In this document: piece after piece, positions 49,240 to 58,240 of the stretch
How the letters are laid out: each line of letters opens with the position of its first letter
Position numbering within the stretch: the first letter of the stretch is position 1
Assembly: GCA_963800285.1 (NCBI GenBank)
Contig: CAWDAL010000013.1
Location: 124,001-188,000 of the forward strand
Direction of reading: 5' to 3'
Length of the DNA: 64,000 nucleotides
From: DASUPK01 sp963800285
Lineage (GTDB): Bacteria > Actinomycetota > Thermoleophilia > Solirubrobacterales > 70-9
Notes under the pieces: generated by a model
Database searches by the model: none
What the model was told of the DNA's origin: nothing
What the model saw: only the letters and a program-made list of their open reading frames with translations
Program-made: the position numbers and the translations under genes

Positions 49240-51396
49240 CTAGGAGCCGCTCTCCGCCCCCGCTGGAGCGACTCGCTCGACGTCGAGCCGCGGCAGGATG
49301 CGCTCGAGCCAGTCGGGGATCCACCAGTTCCGCTTGCCGAGCAGCTGCATCACGGCGGGCACCAGCACCATCCGCACGATGGTGGCGTCGAGGAAGATCG
49401 CCGACGCCAGGCCGATTCCGAAGAGCTTGAGGAACGTGTCCGGCGCGGCGAGGAAGGCCAGGAAGACCACCACCATGATGGCCGCGGCCGCCGTGATCAC
49501 CCTGGCGGTCTTGGCCAGGCCGTCCGCAACGGCGCGCCGAGTGTCTCCGTCACGCAGGTACTCCTCGCGGATACGCGAAACCAGGAAGACCTCGTAGTCC
49601 ATGGAGAGCCCGAAGAGGATCGCGAACATCATCACCGGCATGAAGGGCGCAATGGGCACCTCGTGGTCGATGCCGATCAGATTGCTGAGCCCGCCCCCGT
49701 TGGAAGCCAGCGTCATGACGCCGTAGGCGGCGCTCACCGAGAGCAGGTTCATCACCCCCGCCTTGAGGGAGATGAACGGCGAGTGGAAGGCGACCAGGAG
49801 CAGCAGGAATGAGAGGCCGACGACCGCGACGATGAAGAGCGGCATCCGGCCCTTGATGAACGCGCTCTGGTCCTCCAGCGCTGCGGTGACGCCGCCCACC
49901 TGGACGTCGATTCCGGAGTTGCCGACCGCAGCTGGAATCGTGTCGTCTCGCAACCGGTGGACGAGGTCCGTGGTCGCACTGGCCTGCGGCGAGCTCTTCG
50001 GGATCACCGGGATCAGAGCCGCATCGCCGCTGGAGTTGACCCTGACCGAGCCGACGAAGGCGACGTCGGGATCCGAGCGGATCTGGGTCGCAAGGGCATT
50101 CATCGTCCTCGTGTCCGAGGGGCTGGGCAGCTTGGCGGCGATGACCACCGGGCCGTTGGTGCCGGGGCCGAAGCCGTCGGTGATCAGGTCGTAGGCCTGC
50201 CGGGTCATCGAGTCCGGCGGGTCGTTGCCGGCGTCCGGGAATCCGAGCCGCATGCCCAGGGCCGGGGCGGCCAGCGCGAGCAGGATCGCCGTGGCGATGA
50301 TCGCCGCGGTCCAGGGACGCCGCTGCACCATGTGGCTCCAGCGAGCGGCGGGCGATTCCTTGCCGGTGTCGGCGTCCGCCCGCAGGGTCCGGCCGAGGAG
50401 CGGGATCCGCAGGCGGTCGACCCTCGGGCCGAGATAGGAGAGCAGCGCCGGCAGCAGCGTGATCGAAGCGAGCATCACCACGAGCACCGCGATCGCGGCC
50501 GAGAGCGCGACGCCGTACATGTAGGAGAGACCGGTGAGGAAGAGGCCGAGTACGGCGATCACCACGGTGCAGCCGGCGATGATCACGCTGCGCCCGGCCG
50601 TGGTGACCGCCTCGACGACCGCGTCGTGGCGGTCCTTCCCGTCGCGCATCGCCGAGCGGAATCGGGTCAGGACGAGCAGCGAGTAGTCGATGCCGACGCC
50701 GATTCCGATCAGGCCGGAGACCGCGGTCGTCCAGTTGGGTACGTCGATGACGTTTGCGAGCAGGGGGATCAGGCCCGCCGACGAGATGCCGAGACCCGCG
50801 AGGGCGATTCCGAGCGGCAGGCCCGCGGCCACAACCGAGCCGAATGCGATCAGCAGGACGATTGCGGCGCCAAGGAACCCGATCCCCTCCGGGCTGGCCT
50901 GGGACTCCGCTCTCTGGATCGGGTCGCCGCCCAGCTTGATCTCGAGCCCGTTGCCGTCATTCGCCTGGGCGGCGTCGATCAGCTGCGTGCCCTGGTCCTT
51001 GGTGACGTCCCAACCGGGGACGGTGAGCGGCAGCGTCGTCGTGCCGTACTGCCCGTTCTGCGAGAAACGGATCGGCGTGTGGCTCGAGATGTGATTCACC
51101 TTCTCGGCCTGCGCGAAGAAGGCGTTCATCCGCTTCTGCGCGGCGGGGGTCCGGACCCCGGCGGTGTCCTTCCAGACGACGTAGATCTCCTGCCCGGAAT
51201 ACCCGCCGAAGCGCTGCTGGGTGATGTCGCTCGCCGCCTTCGACTCCGAGCCGGGCGTGTTGTAGTCGGCGTTGAACTCCCCCTTGAGCGCGGAGCCCAC
51301 GCCGATGATCACGATCATCGCGGCGATCCAGCCGAGGACCATGAGGCCGCGGCGGCGATAGGCGATGTCAGCGAGACGGGTTAGGCGACGCGTCAT
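49240..51396 (-). CDS. MMPL family RND-type transporter
   Basis: A 718-residue protein with 12 membrane helices in two MMPL halves, each with one helix, an extracytoplasmic porter domain and five helices. Diagnostic motifs are GIGVGIDYSLLVLTRFRSAM and GLSMDYEVFLVSRIREE, which hold the proton-relay residues. Such proteins export lipids or drugs in actinobacteria. It stands alone on the minus strand, 51 bp downstream of rmlB by transcription, so it may be read with the rml operon. TAGAAC sits 7 nt before the ATG. Confidence 0.93.
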   Translation of the reverse strand: MTRRLTRLADIAYRRRGLMVLGWIAAMIVIIGVGSALKGEFNADYNTPGSESKAASDITQQRFGGYSGQEIYVVWKDTAGVRTPAAQKRMNAFFAQAEKVNHISSHTPIRFSQNGQYGTTTLPLTVPGWDVTKDQGTQLIDAAQANDGNGLEIKLGGDPIQRAESQASPEGIGFLGAAIVLLIAFGSVVAAGLPLGIALAGLGISSAGLIPLLANVIDVPNWTTAVSGLIGIGVGIDYSLLVLTRFRSAMRDGKDRHDAVVEAVTTAGRSVIIAGCTVVIAVLGLFLTGLSYMYGVALSAAIAVLVVMLASITLLPALLSYLGPRVDRLRIPLLGRTLRADADTGKESPAARWSHMVQRRPWTAAIIATAILLALAAPALGMRLGFPDAGNDPPDSMTRQAYDLITDGFGPGTNGPVVIAAKLPSPSDTRTMNALATQIRSDPDVAFVGSVRVNSSGDAALIPVIPKSSPQASATTDLVHRLRDDTIPAAVGNSGIDVQVGGVTAALEDQSAFIKGRMPLFIVAVVGLSFLLLLVAFHSPFISLKAGVMNLLSVSAAYGVMTLASNGGGLSNLIGIDHEVPIAPFMPVMMFAILFGLSMDYEVFLVSRIREEYLRDGDTRRAVADGLAKTARVITAAAAIMVVVFLAFLAAPDTFLKLFGIGLASAIFLDATIVRMVLVPAVMQLLGKRNWWIPDWLERILPRLDVERVAPAGAESGS

Positions 51397-51447
51397 CCAG
51401 ATCGTTCTAGCAAGACGCCCAGCTCGGCGTCTTCTTCAAACGTGCTC

Positions 51448-52446
51448 TTACTTCAGGGCCTTGCCGTAGTGCCGCTCGTAGTAGGTGCGGTACTCGCCGG
51501 AGCGGATCGGAGCCCACCAGTCCTCGTTCTCGCGGTACCAGTGGACGGTCCGCTCGATGCCCTCGTCGAACCCCACGGCCGCCTTCCAGCCGAGCGCCTC
51601 GAGCCGGGCCGAGGAGAGCGAGTAGCGCCGGTCGTGGCCCGGGCGGTCCTTCACGTGGGAGATCAGCGATTCGTCGCGATCGGTGAGGGCCAGGATGCGC
51701 CGGATGACCTCGATGTTGGGGAGCTCGTCGGGGCCGCCGACGTTGTAGACGTTGCCCGGCTCACCGCTCGCGAGCACGGCGTCGACCGCGGAGCAGCAAT
51801 CCTCGACGTAGAGCCAGTTGCGGACCTGCATGCCGTCGCCGTAGACGGGCAGCGGATCGCCCGCGAGGGCGTTCAGGATGCAGAGCGGGATCAGCTTCTC
51901 CGGGTACTGATAGGGGCCGTAGTTGTTCGACGCGCGCATGATCAGCGCCTCGGCTCCATAGGTCCGGGCGAAGGCCCAGACCATCAGGTCGCCACCGGCC
52001 TTGGATGCCGAGTAGGGCGAGGAGGGGGCGAGCGGCGACTCCTCGGTCGCCGAGCCCATCTCGAAGTCGCCGTAGACCTCGTCAGTCGAGAACTGCAGGT
52101 AGCGGACGCCGGCGTCGCGAGCGGCCTCGAGCAGGACGAAGGTGCCGAAGACGTCGGTGGTGATGAACTCCCCTGGGTCCTCGATGGAGCGGTCGACGTG
52201 AGTCTCCGCCGCGAAGTTGACGATTGCGTCGCAGCCCTCGACCGCCGCCCGCGCTGCGTCACGATTCGCGATGTCGGCCTCGACCAGCTCGAAGCGGTCT
52301 TCGGGGAGCCCGGCGAGGTTCTCGCGCCGGCCGGCATAGGTGAGCTTGTCGAGAACGCGGACCGAGTCCTCGGGGTGATTGTCGAGGCGGAGCCGCACGT
52401 AGTTCGAGCCGATGAAGCCGGCGCCGCCGGTGACCAGGAGCTTCAC
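51448..52446 (-). CDS. rmlB: dTDP-glucose 4,6-dehydratase
   Basis: A 332-residue extended SDR. Rossmann LLVTGGAGFIGSNYVR, catalytic STDEVYGD (Asp-Glu pair) and YSASKAGGD (YxxxK), and NNYGPYQYPEKLIP are all in place. It converts dTDP-glucose to dTDP-4-keto-6-deoxyglucose, the second step to dTDP-rhamnose. The GTG start overlaps the rmlD stop by GTGA. Last gene of the rmlA-rmlD-rmlB unit. Confidence 0.96.
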   Translation of the reverse strand: MKLLVTGGAGFIGSNYVRLRLDNHPEDSVRVLDKLTYAGRRENLAGLPEDRFELVEADIANRDAARAAVEGCDAIVNFAAETHVDRSIEDPGEFITTDVFGTFVLLEAARDAGVRYLQFSTDEVYGDFEMGSATEESPLAPSSPYSASKAGGDLMVWAFARTYGAEALIMRASNNYGPYQYPEKLIPLCILNALAGDPLPVYGDGMQVRNWLYVEDCCSAVDAVLASGEPGNVYNVGGPDELPNIEVIRRILALTDRDESLISHVKDRPGHDRRYSLSSARLEALGWKAAVGFDEGIERTVHWYRENEDWWAPIRSGEYRTYYERHYGKALK

Positions 52447-53468
52447 GCCGCGTCCACTCCCTCGTCCGTTCCGTCCGTACCGTCATCCCAGCTCACGTCC
52501 TCGAGTGGCAGCTCGCTCTCCCCGGTGATCTCCTCGCCGTCGGCCTCGCGCTCCTCGCGCTCGCGCCGGGTCCAGTCGAGCATGGGCTGACGGCGCGAGG
52601 CGCTCGAGCGTGGCTTCTTCGGCGCTTCCTCCTCGGTGTGGCCGCGACGGGCCAGGTAGTCCGAGAGTCCTCGCTGCCAGGTGGGCAGCTCGATCGGGTT
52701 GGTGCGGCGGCTGATCAGCACCGAGTTCTCCGGTCGCTTCGCGGGGCGCTCCATCATGTCCGTGGTCGTCGCCATCACTCGCGTCACCACCTCGGCCTGG
52801 CGGAAGATCTCCATCGCGAACTCGTACCACGAGCAGCTCCCCTTGCCGGCCATGTGGTGGATGCCGTAGGCGCCCGTGTCCACCAGGCGCAGCAGTCCGA
52901 CCGCCAGGTGACCGGTATAGGTCGGGCAGCCGACCTGATCGTGGACGACGACCACCGGCCCGCCGCCCTGTCCGAGCCGAAGCATGGTCTCGACGAAGTT
53001 GCCTCCGTGCGGGCCGAAGAGCCAGGAGGTGCGGACGATGAAGCTCTGCCCGTTGACCAGAGCGGTGGCGCGTTCTCCGGCGAGCTTGGTCCGGCCGTAG
53101 GCGTTGATCGGGTCGGGATCGTCGGACTCGCCATATGGCCCATTCCCGCCGTTGAAGACGTAGTCGGTGGACGGGAAGATCACCTTGGCGCCGACCTTGG
53201 CCGCGGCGTCGGCGACGAAACCCGCGCCCTGCGCGTTGATCACCGATGCGTCGTGCTCGGATTCCTCGGCCCCGTCCACGTTGGTCCAGGCGGCGCAGTT
53301 GATGACGGCGCCGGGGCGCTCCCGGGTGATCAGCCGTTCGACCCGTGCGGGGTCGGAGACGTCGAGGTCGTCGTGGGTGAGCGCGACCACCTGGTGGCTC
53401 ATGCGCTGCGCCAGCCTGACCACGTCGTGGCCGAGCATTCCGCCGGCTCCGGTGACGACGATCTTCAC
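52443..53468 (-). CDS. rmlD: dTDP-4-dehydrorhamnose reductase with acidic tail
   Basis: A 341-residue RmlD: VTGAGGMLGHDVV, INCAAWTNVDGAEE, STDYVFNG and INAYGRTKLAGE (YxxxK). It reduces dTDP-4-keto-rhamnose to dTDP-rhamnose. The normal domain ends near residue 285; a further 55 residues (RREREEREADGEE... DDGTDGTDEGVDAA) are charged and probably disordered. GTG start, GTGA overlaps with both neighbours. No rmlC is present. Confidence 0.94.
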   Translation of the reverse strand: MKIVVTGAGGMLGHDVVRLAQRMSHQVVALTHDDLDVSDPARVERLITRERPGAVINCAAWTNVDGAEESEHDASVINAQGAGFVADAAAKVGAKVIFPSTDYVFNGGNGPYGESDDPDPINAYGRTKLAGERATALVNGQSFIVRTSWLFGPHGGNFVETMLRLGQGGGPVVVVHDQVGCPTYTGHLAVGLLRLVDTGAYGIHHMAGKGSCSWYEFAMEIFRQAEVVTRVMATTTDMMERPAKRPENSVLISRRTNPIELPTWQRGLSDYLARRGHTEEEAPKKPRSSASRRQPMLDWTRREREEREADGEEITGESELPLEDVSWDDGTDGTDEGVDAA

Positions 53469-54541
53469 GGGATCGAGATGTCCGCGTTGTCGCCGACCAG
53501 GAAGCGCAGGGTCTTGGGCATCCCCTCGCTCCGGCTGAGGCTGACGTTCTTGCCGAGCAGGCTCGCCTCCATGCGGGCATGCAGATCCCGGATGCTGGAT
53601 CCGGACAGGACGATCGAGTGCTCGACCTCCGAGCCCGTGATCACGACGTCGCGGTCGATCGCCGTGTAAGGGCCGATGTAGGAGTCGGAGATCTGGGTGC
53701 CGGCGCCGATGATCGCGGGACCGCGGACGACCGTGCGCTCGAGCTTGGCTCCCTCCTCGATCACCACGCGTCCCTCGACCCGGCAGGCATCGTCGAGCTC
53801 GCCGTCGATGCGCTGCTCGATGTCCTCCAGCACCAGCCGGTTCGCCTCCAGCATGTCCTCGAGCTTCCCGGTGTCCTTCCACCAGCCCTTGACGATGTGA
53901 GGCTCGACTCGGCGGTCGGACTCGATCAGCCGGTCGATCGCGTCGGTGATCTCGAGCTCGCCGCGCGCCGAGGGCTCGATCGCGTGCGCGGCCTCGAAGA
54001 TCGAGGGGCCGAACATGTAGACGCCGACCAGAGCGAGGTCGCTCGGCGGGTCCTTGGGCTTCTCGACCAGCTTCACGACGCGATCTCCGTCGAGTTCGGC
54101 GACCCCGTAGGACGACGGGTCCTCGACCCGGGTGAGCAGGATCAGCGCGTCCGGCTCGGAATGACGGAAGGTCTCCGCCAGCTCGACGATGCCGTCGCGG
54201 AGCAGGTTGTCGCCCAGGTACATGACGAACGGGCTCCGGCCCAGGAACTCCTCAGCGGTGAGCAGGGCGTGGGCGAGCCCCAGCGGCGCTTCCTGCTCTA
54301 TGTAGGTGATCGACGCGCCGAACTGCGAGCCGTCCCCGGCGGCCTGCTCGATCTCCTCGCCGGTCTCGGGCGCGATGATGATGCCGATCTCGGTGATCCC
54401 GGCCTCCACCAGCGCCTCGATCCCGTAGAAGAGCACGGGTTTGTTCGCAACCGGGACGAGTTGCTTGGCGGAGGTGTGCGTGATCGGGCGCAGGCGCGTT
54501 CCCGCCCCTCCCGAGAGGATCAGCCCCTTCAGGTCTTCCAT
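53465..54541 (-). CDS. rmlA: Glucose-1-phosphate thymidylyltransferase (long form)
   Basis: A 358-residue nucleotidyltransferase. GLILSGGAGTRLRPITHTSAKQL is the NTP-binding start, MYLGDNLLRDG and EITDAIDRL follow, and a left-handed beta-helix occupies about 245-345. The long form resembles StrD-type RmlA. It makes dTDP-glucose from glucose-1-phosphate and dTTP. First gene of the rmlA-rmlD-rmlB operon; a GGAGGCT/AGCCTCC hairpin lies 8 nt before its start codon. Confidence 0.94.
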   Translation of the reverse strand: MEDLKGLILSGGAGTRLRPITHTSAKQLVPVANKPVLFYGIEALVEAGITEIGIIIAPETGEEIEQAAGDGSQFGASITYIEQEAPLGLAHALLTAEEFLGRSPFVMYLGDNLLRDGIVELAETFRHSEPDALILLTRVEDPSSYGVAELDGDRVVKLVEKPKDPPSDLALVGVYMFGPSIFEAAHAIEPSARGELEITDAIDRLIESDRRVEPHIVKGWWKDTGKLEDMLEANRLVLEDIEQRIDGELDDACRVEGRVVIEEGAKLERTVVRGPAIIGAGTQISDSYIGPYTAIDRDVVITGSEVEHSIVLSGSSIRDLHARMEASLLGKNVSLSRSEGMPKTLRFLVGDNADISIP

Positions 54542-54548
54542 TCTTGGC

Positions 54549-54570
54549 GGAGGCTAGCTACTAAGCCTCC
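54549..54570. repeat. Hairpin between RTX-like gene and rmlA
   Basis: GGAGGCT (54549-54555) and AGCCTCC (54564-54570), 8-nt loop. It could end the RTX-like transcript or form an rmlA leader. Confidence 0.5.
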
Positions 54571-54584
54571 GAGTCCGCCCAGCC

Positions 54585-55229
54585 CTAGTGCGGCTTGGAG
54601 ATGTTCTTGTGGTTGCTGAACTCGCAGTGGCGTCCGCGGGGGTCGATCTTGTCCTTCCGCAGCACATCTCCCCCGCCGTCCCCGCACGAGATGAACGTGT
54701 CCCTGATGCCGTCGAGCGTCTGGAGCGTGTCGCGGCCGCGGCCTCCCTTGTAGGTGTCCGCGCCCTGCCGGCCACGCAGCGAGTCCCGGCCGTCGTTGCC
54801 CTTGAGGATGTCGTTGCCGAGGCCTCCCATCAAGACGTCGACTCCGCGGCCTCCGATGATCCGGGCGCCGATCGTCAGCGGCAGCACTCCTCCGCTGCCG
54901 GCGGTCGACACGGTGACCGTGTCGTCGCGGTCTCGCGCGTCGATCACGAAGCTGCCCACGAACGCCTGCCTGCACATGCCGACGCCGTTGATCAGCTCGC
55001 AGGGGCCGCCGCCGATCCTGATCGGATTGGCGTCGGCGTCCGTGAACGTGTAGGCGTGAACGGTCCCGCCCAGCAGTGAGCCGGTGCCGACGACGACGTC
55101 GTTGCGCTCGCCCTGGTCCGCGACGTAGTAGATGATCCCGCCGCTCTCCGTCAGAACGGCGGCCTGGGCGGTTGCGGCGCCAAGCAGCAGGACGGCCGTG
55201 GTGGTCAGTGCAACACCGATCCTTCGCAT
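54585..55229 (-). CDS. Secreted RTX/hemolysin-type calcium-binding repeat protein
   Basis: A 214-residue secreted protein with a Sec signal (RRIGVALTTTAVLLLGAATAQA, cleavage near 23). A beta-rich region with two Cys (GPCELINGVGMC) precedes RTX-like nonapeptides: IIGGRGVDVLMGGLGNDILKG, then DSLRGRQGADTYKGGRGRDTL. About four calcium-binding turns are present, few for a toxin. Function unknown. GGGGA lies before the ATG. Same strand as rmlA but separated by a hairpin. Confidence 0.75.
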   Translation of the reverse strand: MRRIGVALTTTAVLLLGAATAQAAVLTESGGIIYYVADQGERNDVVVGTGSLLGGTVHAYTFTDADANPIRIGGGPCELINGVGMCRQAFVGSFVIDARDRDDTVTVSTAGSGGVLPLTIGARIIGGRGVDVLMGGLGNDILKGNDGRDSLRGRQGADTYKGGRGRDTLQTLDGIRDTFISCGDGGGDVLRKDKIDPRGRHCEFSNHKNISKPH

Positions 55230-55280
55230 TTAAGTCCCCTAGCGGTCGTGTTCCTTCACGGGTGCAGAGCCAGGATTCTG

Positions 55281-55314
55281 CCACTTAATGGGGAGGATCT
55301 CTCCTCGAAAGTGG
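55281..55314. repeat. Nested hairpin between PPOX and RTX-like genes
   Basis: CCACTT/AAGTGG outer arms (55281-55286, 55309-55314) enclose GAGGA/TCCTC (55293-55297, 55302-55306). It is downstream of the PPOX stop on the minus strand; possible transcript end or leader structure. Confidence 0.45.
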
Positions 55315-55346
55315 GTGGGTGCAAGCGAGCGCCCGCCGCGCCAGGG

Positions 55347-55817
55347 CTAGTAGACGCCGCCGAGCTTGCGGTGGTCCCAGGTGGCCACCCGCTTCGGGTG
55401 GAAGTGGATCGCCACCCGCTTCGGCGCCTGCGCCTGCAGGGCCGCCGCCGCGTCGCCCTCCACCGATTCGATCCCCTCGCTGTAGCGGACCGTCAGGTCC
55501 TTGGCGAAGTCCACGATCGGGTCTACATCCCGGATCAGCTCGGCCTCGGCCTCGATCTGGACGCCGCGCAGCTCGTTGTACTCCGTGCCGGTCTCGATCA
55601 GGAGCGTCGCCCGCCGGTCGCGCTCCAGGTTCTTCACCTTCTGGGACTTGGCGTAGGTCCAGATCCAGATCTCGCCGTCGCGCGGCACGTACCAGAGGGG
55701 CATCGAGTGGGGCCAGCCGCGCGGTCCGATTGACGAGACGACGACGATCCGCTCGGTCTCGATCAGCTCGGCCAGCTCCTCGTCGCTGAGCTTGATCTGG
55801 CCCCGGCGGGACGGCAT
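55347..55817 (-). CDS. PPOX-class (pyridoxamine oxidase-fold) flavin/F420 oxidoreductase
   Basis: A 156-residue split-barrel protein. VVSSIGPRGWPHSMPLWYVPRDGEIWI and KVKNLERDRRATLLIE match the family's flavin/F420-binding strands. Actinobacterial members often use F420 or haem; the substrate cannot be assigned. The start codon overlaps the penicillin acylase stop by one base (TGATG), so the two are translationally coupled. Confidence 0.85.
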   Translation of the reverse strand: MPSRRGQIKLSDEELAELIETERIVVVSSIGPRGWPHSMPLWYVPRDGEIWIWTYAKSQKVKNLERDRRATLLIETGTEYNELRGVQIEAEAELIRDVDPIVDFAKDLTVRYSEGIESVEGDAAAALQAQAPKRVAIHFHPKRVATWDHRKLGGVY

Positions 55818-58207
55818 CAGAACTCAGGCGAGATCACGAGCGTCTCGAACGGGGCCTCACCCGCCATCGACTGGGTGGCGCCCACCTCCCAGCGCGGCTG
55901 CAGGTCGTCGTAGTGGCGGCTCCAGGCGTGTCCCGATTGCCCGGTGAAAGCCTGCCACTGTGAGCGCTCGGGCGCGGCCGGGTCGGCGAGCATGCGCCAG
56001 CTCGGCGCCCAGATCGCCGCATAGGGGTCGTTCGGGTCATAGGCGATCTGGGCGACTGTCTCCTGGCCACCGCCGGGGTGGAGGGTGCGGTTGAACACCC
56101 GCTCGGCCACCGGGTGGGCGCCGCCCAGGGCGTGGGGGAATTGAAGCGCGTGCACGTGGCCCCACTGCCATCCCTCCGGGTCGGGGCCGAAGCGATCCTC
56201 GAGGTCGTCGAGCCCTCCGCGCAGGGCGTCGAGCGCCAGCTCGTCCCAGGAGCCGCCGATCAGCTCCGCGTCGCCCTCTGCCCAGAGCGCGAGCAGGTGC
56301 GAGTGCCAGCGCCACGGTGAGGTGACGTGCGCGATGAAGCCGTTGTCCGCGCGGTCGAGATAACGATCGGCGAGATCGCGATCGCCGATCGCCGCCCTCG
56401 TGAACTCGCGCGCCAGGCGCAGCAGGAAGGCCTGGTAGATCGTCCCGGCCACCGTGCGGGGGCTGAGCGTGCGGTCCCAGCTCTTCAGGCGCTCGATCGC
56501 GCGGACCTCGCGCTGGCTCGTCGGCTGCAGTCGCGCCAGCCGGTGAACGACCTCGTCGCCCGGAATCGAATAGAGGTCCGTCTGCATCCGGCGGAAGGTG
56601 TCGAGGTCGTGCTCGTCGGTCTCCCGCAGCAGCTGCTCGATCCGCGCGGCGCGATACCCGTCGAGCCAGTCGCTGGTGATGTGGTGCGGATAGGAGTCGT
56701 CGACCACCCGGTTGTTCGCGGTGACGATGAACCCCTCCTCGGGGTCGACCAGCTCCGGCAGCTCGTCGTAGGGGATCCAGCCGTCCCACTCGAACTCCCC
56801 CGTCCAGCCGGGCTTCGGCAGGTCCGGGCAGCCTCCGTTTCGCCTCGGGACCCGGCCCATCATCTTGTAGCCGATCGACCCGTGGCGGTCGGCCCAGACC
56901 AGGTTCGAGACCGGCATGGTCACGTCGCGGAGCATCTCGACCAGCTCGGGCCCGCTGGTCGGCTCGAGCACGCCGATGTGCGCGTGCGAGATGGAGGGCT
57001 CGTCGAGCGCCGCCCAGCGCAGGGCGAGCGGCTGCTCGTCGTCCGCGCCCAGGGCCTGGTTGACGATCGGGCCGTGGTGGGTGAGGCGGACCTCGTGGCG
57101 CTCGGGCTGGTCCTGTCCGCGGATCGAGATCAGCTCCTCGACGATCTCGAGCGGCTTCATCTCGCCCTGGAACTCGTAGCTCTCGTCCTCGATCCGCTCG
57201 ACGAACAGGTCCTCGACGTCGGCCATCACGTTGGTGAAGGCGAAGGCCACGTCGTTGTTCTGACCCAGGGAGATGCCGGGCAGGCCGGGGATGGAAGCGC
57301 CGCGGCACCAGCGCCCGTCGAGCTCGAGGCCGACCTCGTACCAGACGCCCGGCATGCCGCTGGGGAGATGGGGGTCGCCGGCGAGCAGGGCGCCGCCGGT
57401 CGCCGAGCGGCTCGGGCTCACCGCCCAGTTGTTCGAGCCGCTGGCGGCCGCCGCCAGGCCGATCTGGTCGCGGACCTTCCCGATCTGCTCGGCGAGCCCG
57501 AGGCCGTCGCCATCGAAGCCGTGCCCGGGCCGGAGCGCGACCGGGTTGCCCTTCGGGTAGGTCGGGTCGATCTTGGCGGCGCGCTCCTCGCCGAGCTCGC
57601 GGACCAGATCGGCGCGCAGCAGCTCCCGCTCCCAGTTGGTCGAGAGACCGAAGGAGAGCAGCTTGCCGCCGGCGAGCATGTCGGCCGGCCGCCAGGGCTC
57701 GAAGTCGAGGCGGAGGAGCTGAAGCTCCGGCGGGTGCGCGGAGGCCGTGCGCGCGGCCTCGTTGAGACCCGCGCAGTAGGCATCGAGCAGCGAGCGCAGG
57801 TCGCCGTCGAGCTCGGGTTCCTCCCGGAGCGCGACGCGGCGCAGACCGAGAGTTCGCATCAGGCGGTCTACGGGGAGACCGGCCCGCCCAGCGATCTCCG
57901 AGACGCGGCCCGAGCAGATGCGGCGCTGGATGTCCGCCTGCCAGAGCCGGTCCTGGCCGTGGCAGAACCCCTGGCCGAACCAGAGGTCAGCGGTCGACCG
58001 GGCCCGCACGGTGGGCATCCCCCAGCGGTCGCGGGCGATCTCGACCTGGCCCTCGACGCCCCGCACGGCCAGGCTTCCCTTGGTTCGCGGCAGCGGCTGG
58101 CGGAAGAGGCGCCACCAGAGGCCGGCGGCCGTCGCCCCGAAGAGCGCGGTCCCGATTCCCATTCCCTTGGCGCCGGTGCGCAGCACGCGGCCTGGATCGA
58201 TGCCCAT
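55817..58207 (-). CDS. Penicillin acylase family Ntn-hydrolase
   Basis: A 796-residue precursor. Autocleavage should occur before Ser258 in ASGSNNWAVSPSRS, giving an alpha chain and a beta chain with the N-terminal Ser nucleophile. The N-terminus has one hydrophobic helix (GIGTALFGATAAGLWW), so the enzyme is probably membrane-tethered or exported. Members hydrolyse amides such as acyl-homoserine lactones, beta-lactam side chains or cyclic lipopeptides; the true substrate is unknown. Coupled to the PPOX gene. Confidence 0.92.
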   Translation of the reverse strand: MGIDPGRVLRTGAKGMGIGTALFGATAAGLWWRLFRQPLPRTKGSLAVRGVEGQVEIARDRWGMPTVRARSTADLWFGQGFCHGQDRLWQADIQRRICSGRVSEIAGRAGLPVDRLMRTLGLRRVALREEPELDGDLRSLLDAYCAGLNEAARTASAHPPELQLLRLDFEPWRPADMLAGGKLLSFGLSTNWERELLRADLVRELGEERAAKIDPTYPKGNPVALRPGHGFDGDGLGLAEQIGKVRDQIGLAAAASGSNNWAVSPSRSATGGALLAGDPHLPSGMPGVWYEVGLELDGRWCRGASIPGLPGISLGQNNDVAFAFTNVMADVEDLFVERIEDESYEFQGEMKPLEIVEELISIRGQDQPERHEVRLTHHGPIVNQALGADDEQPLALRWAALDEPSISHAHIGVLEPTSGPELVEMLRDVTMPVSNLVWADRHGSIGYKMMGRVPRRNGGCPDLPKPGWTGEFEWDGWIPYDELPELVDPEEGFIVTANNRVVDDSYPHHITSDWLDGYRAARIEQLLRETDEHDLDTFRRMQTDLYSIPGDEVVHRLARLQPTSQREVRAIERLKSWDRTLSPRTVAGTIYQAFLLRLAREFTRAAIGDRDLADRYLDRADNGFIAHVTSPWRWHSHLLALWAEGDAELIGGSWDELALDALRGGLDDLEDRFGPDPEGWQWGHVHALQFPHALGGAHPVAERVFNRTLHPGGGQETVAQIAYDPNDPYAAIWAPSWRMLADPAAPERSQWQAFTGQSGHAWSRHYDDLQPRWEVGATQSMAGEAPFETLVISPEF

Positions 58208-58240
58208 GGGAGGTTCATACCAGGGGTGGCCCCCCGGCGG

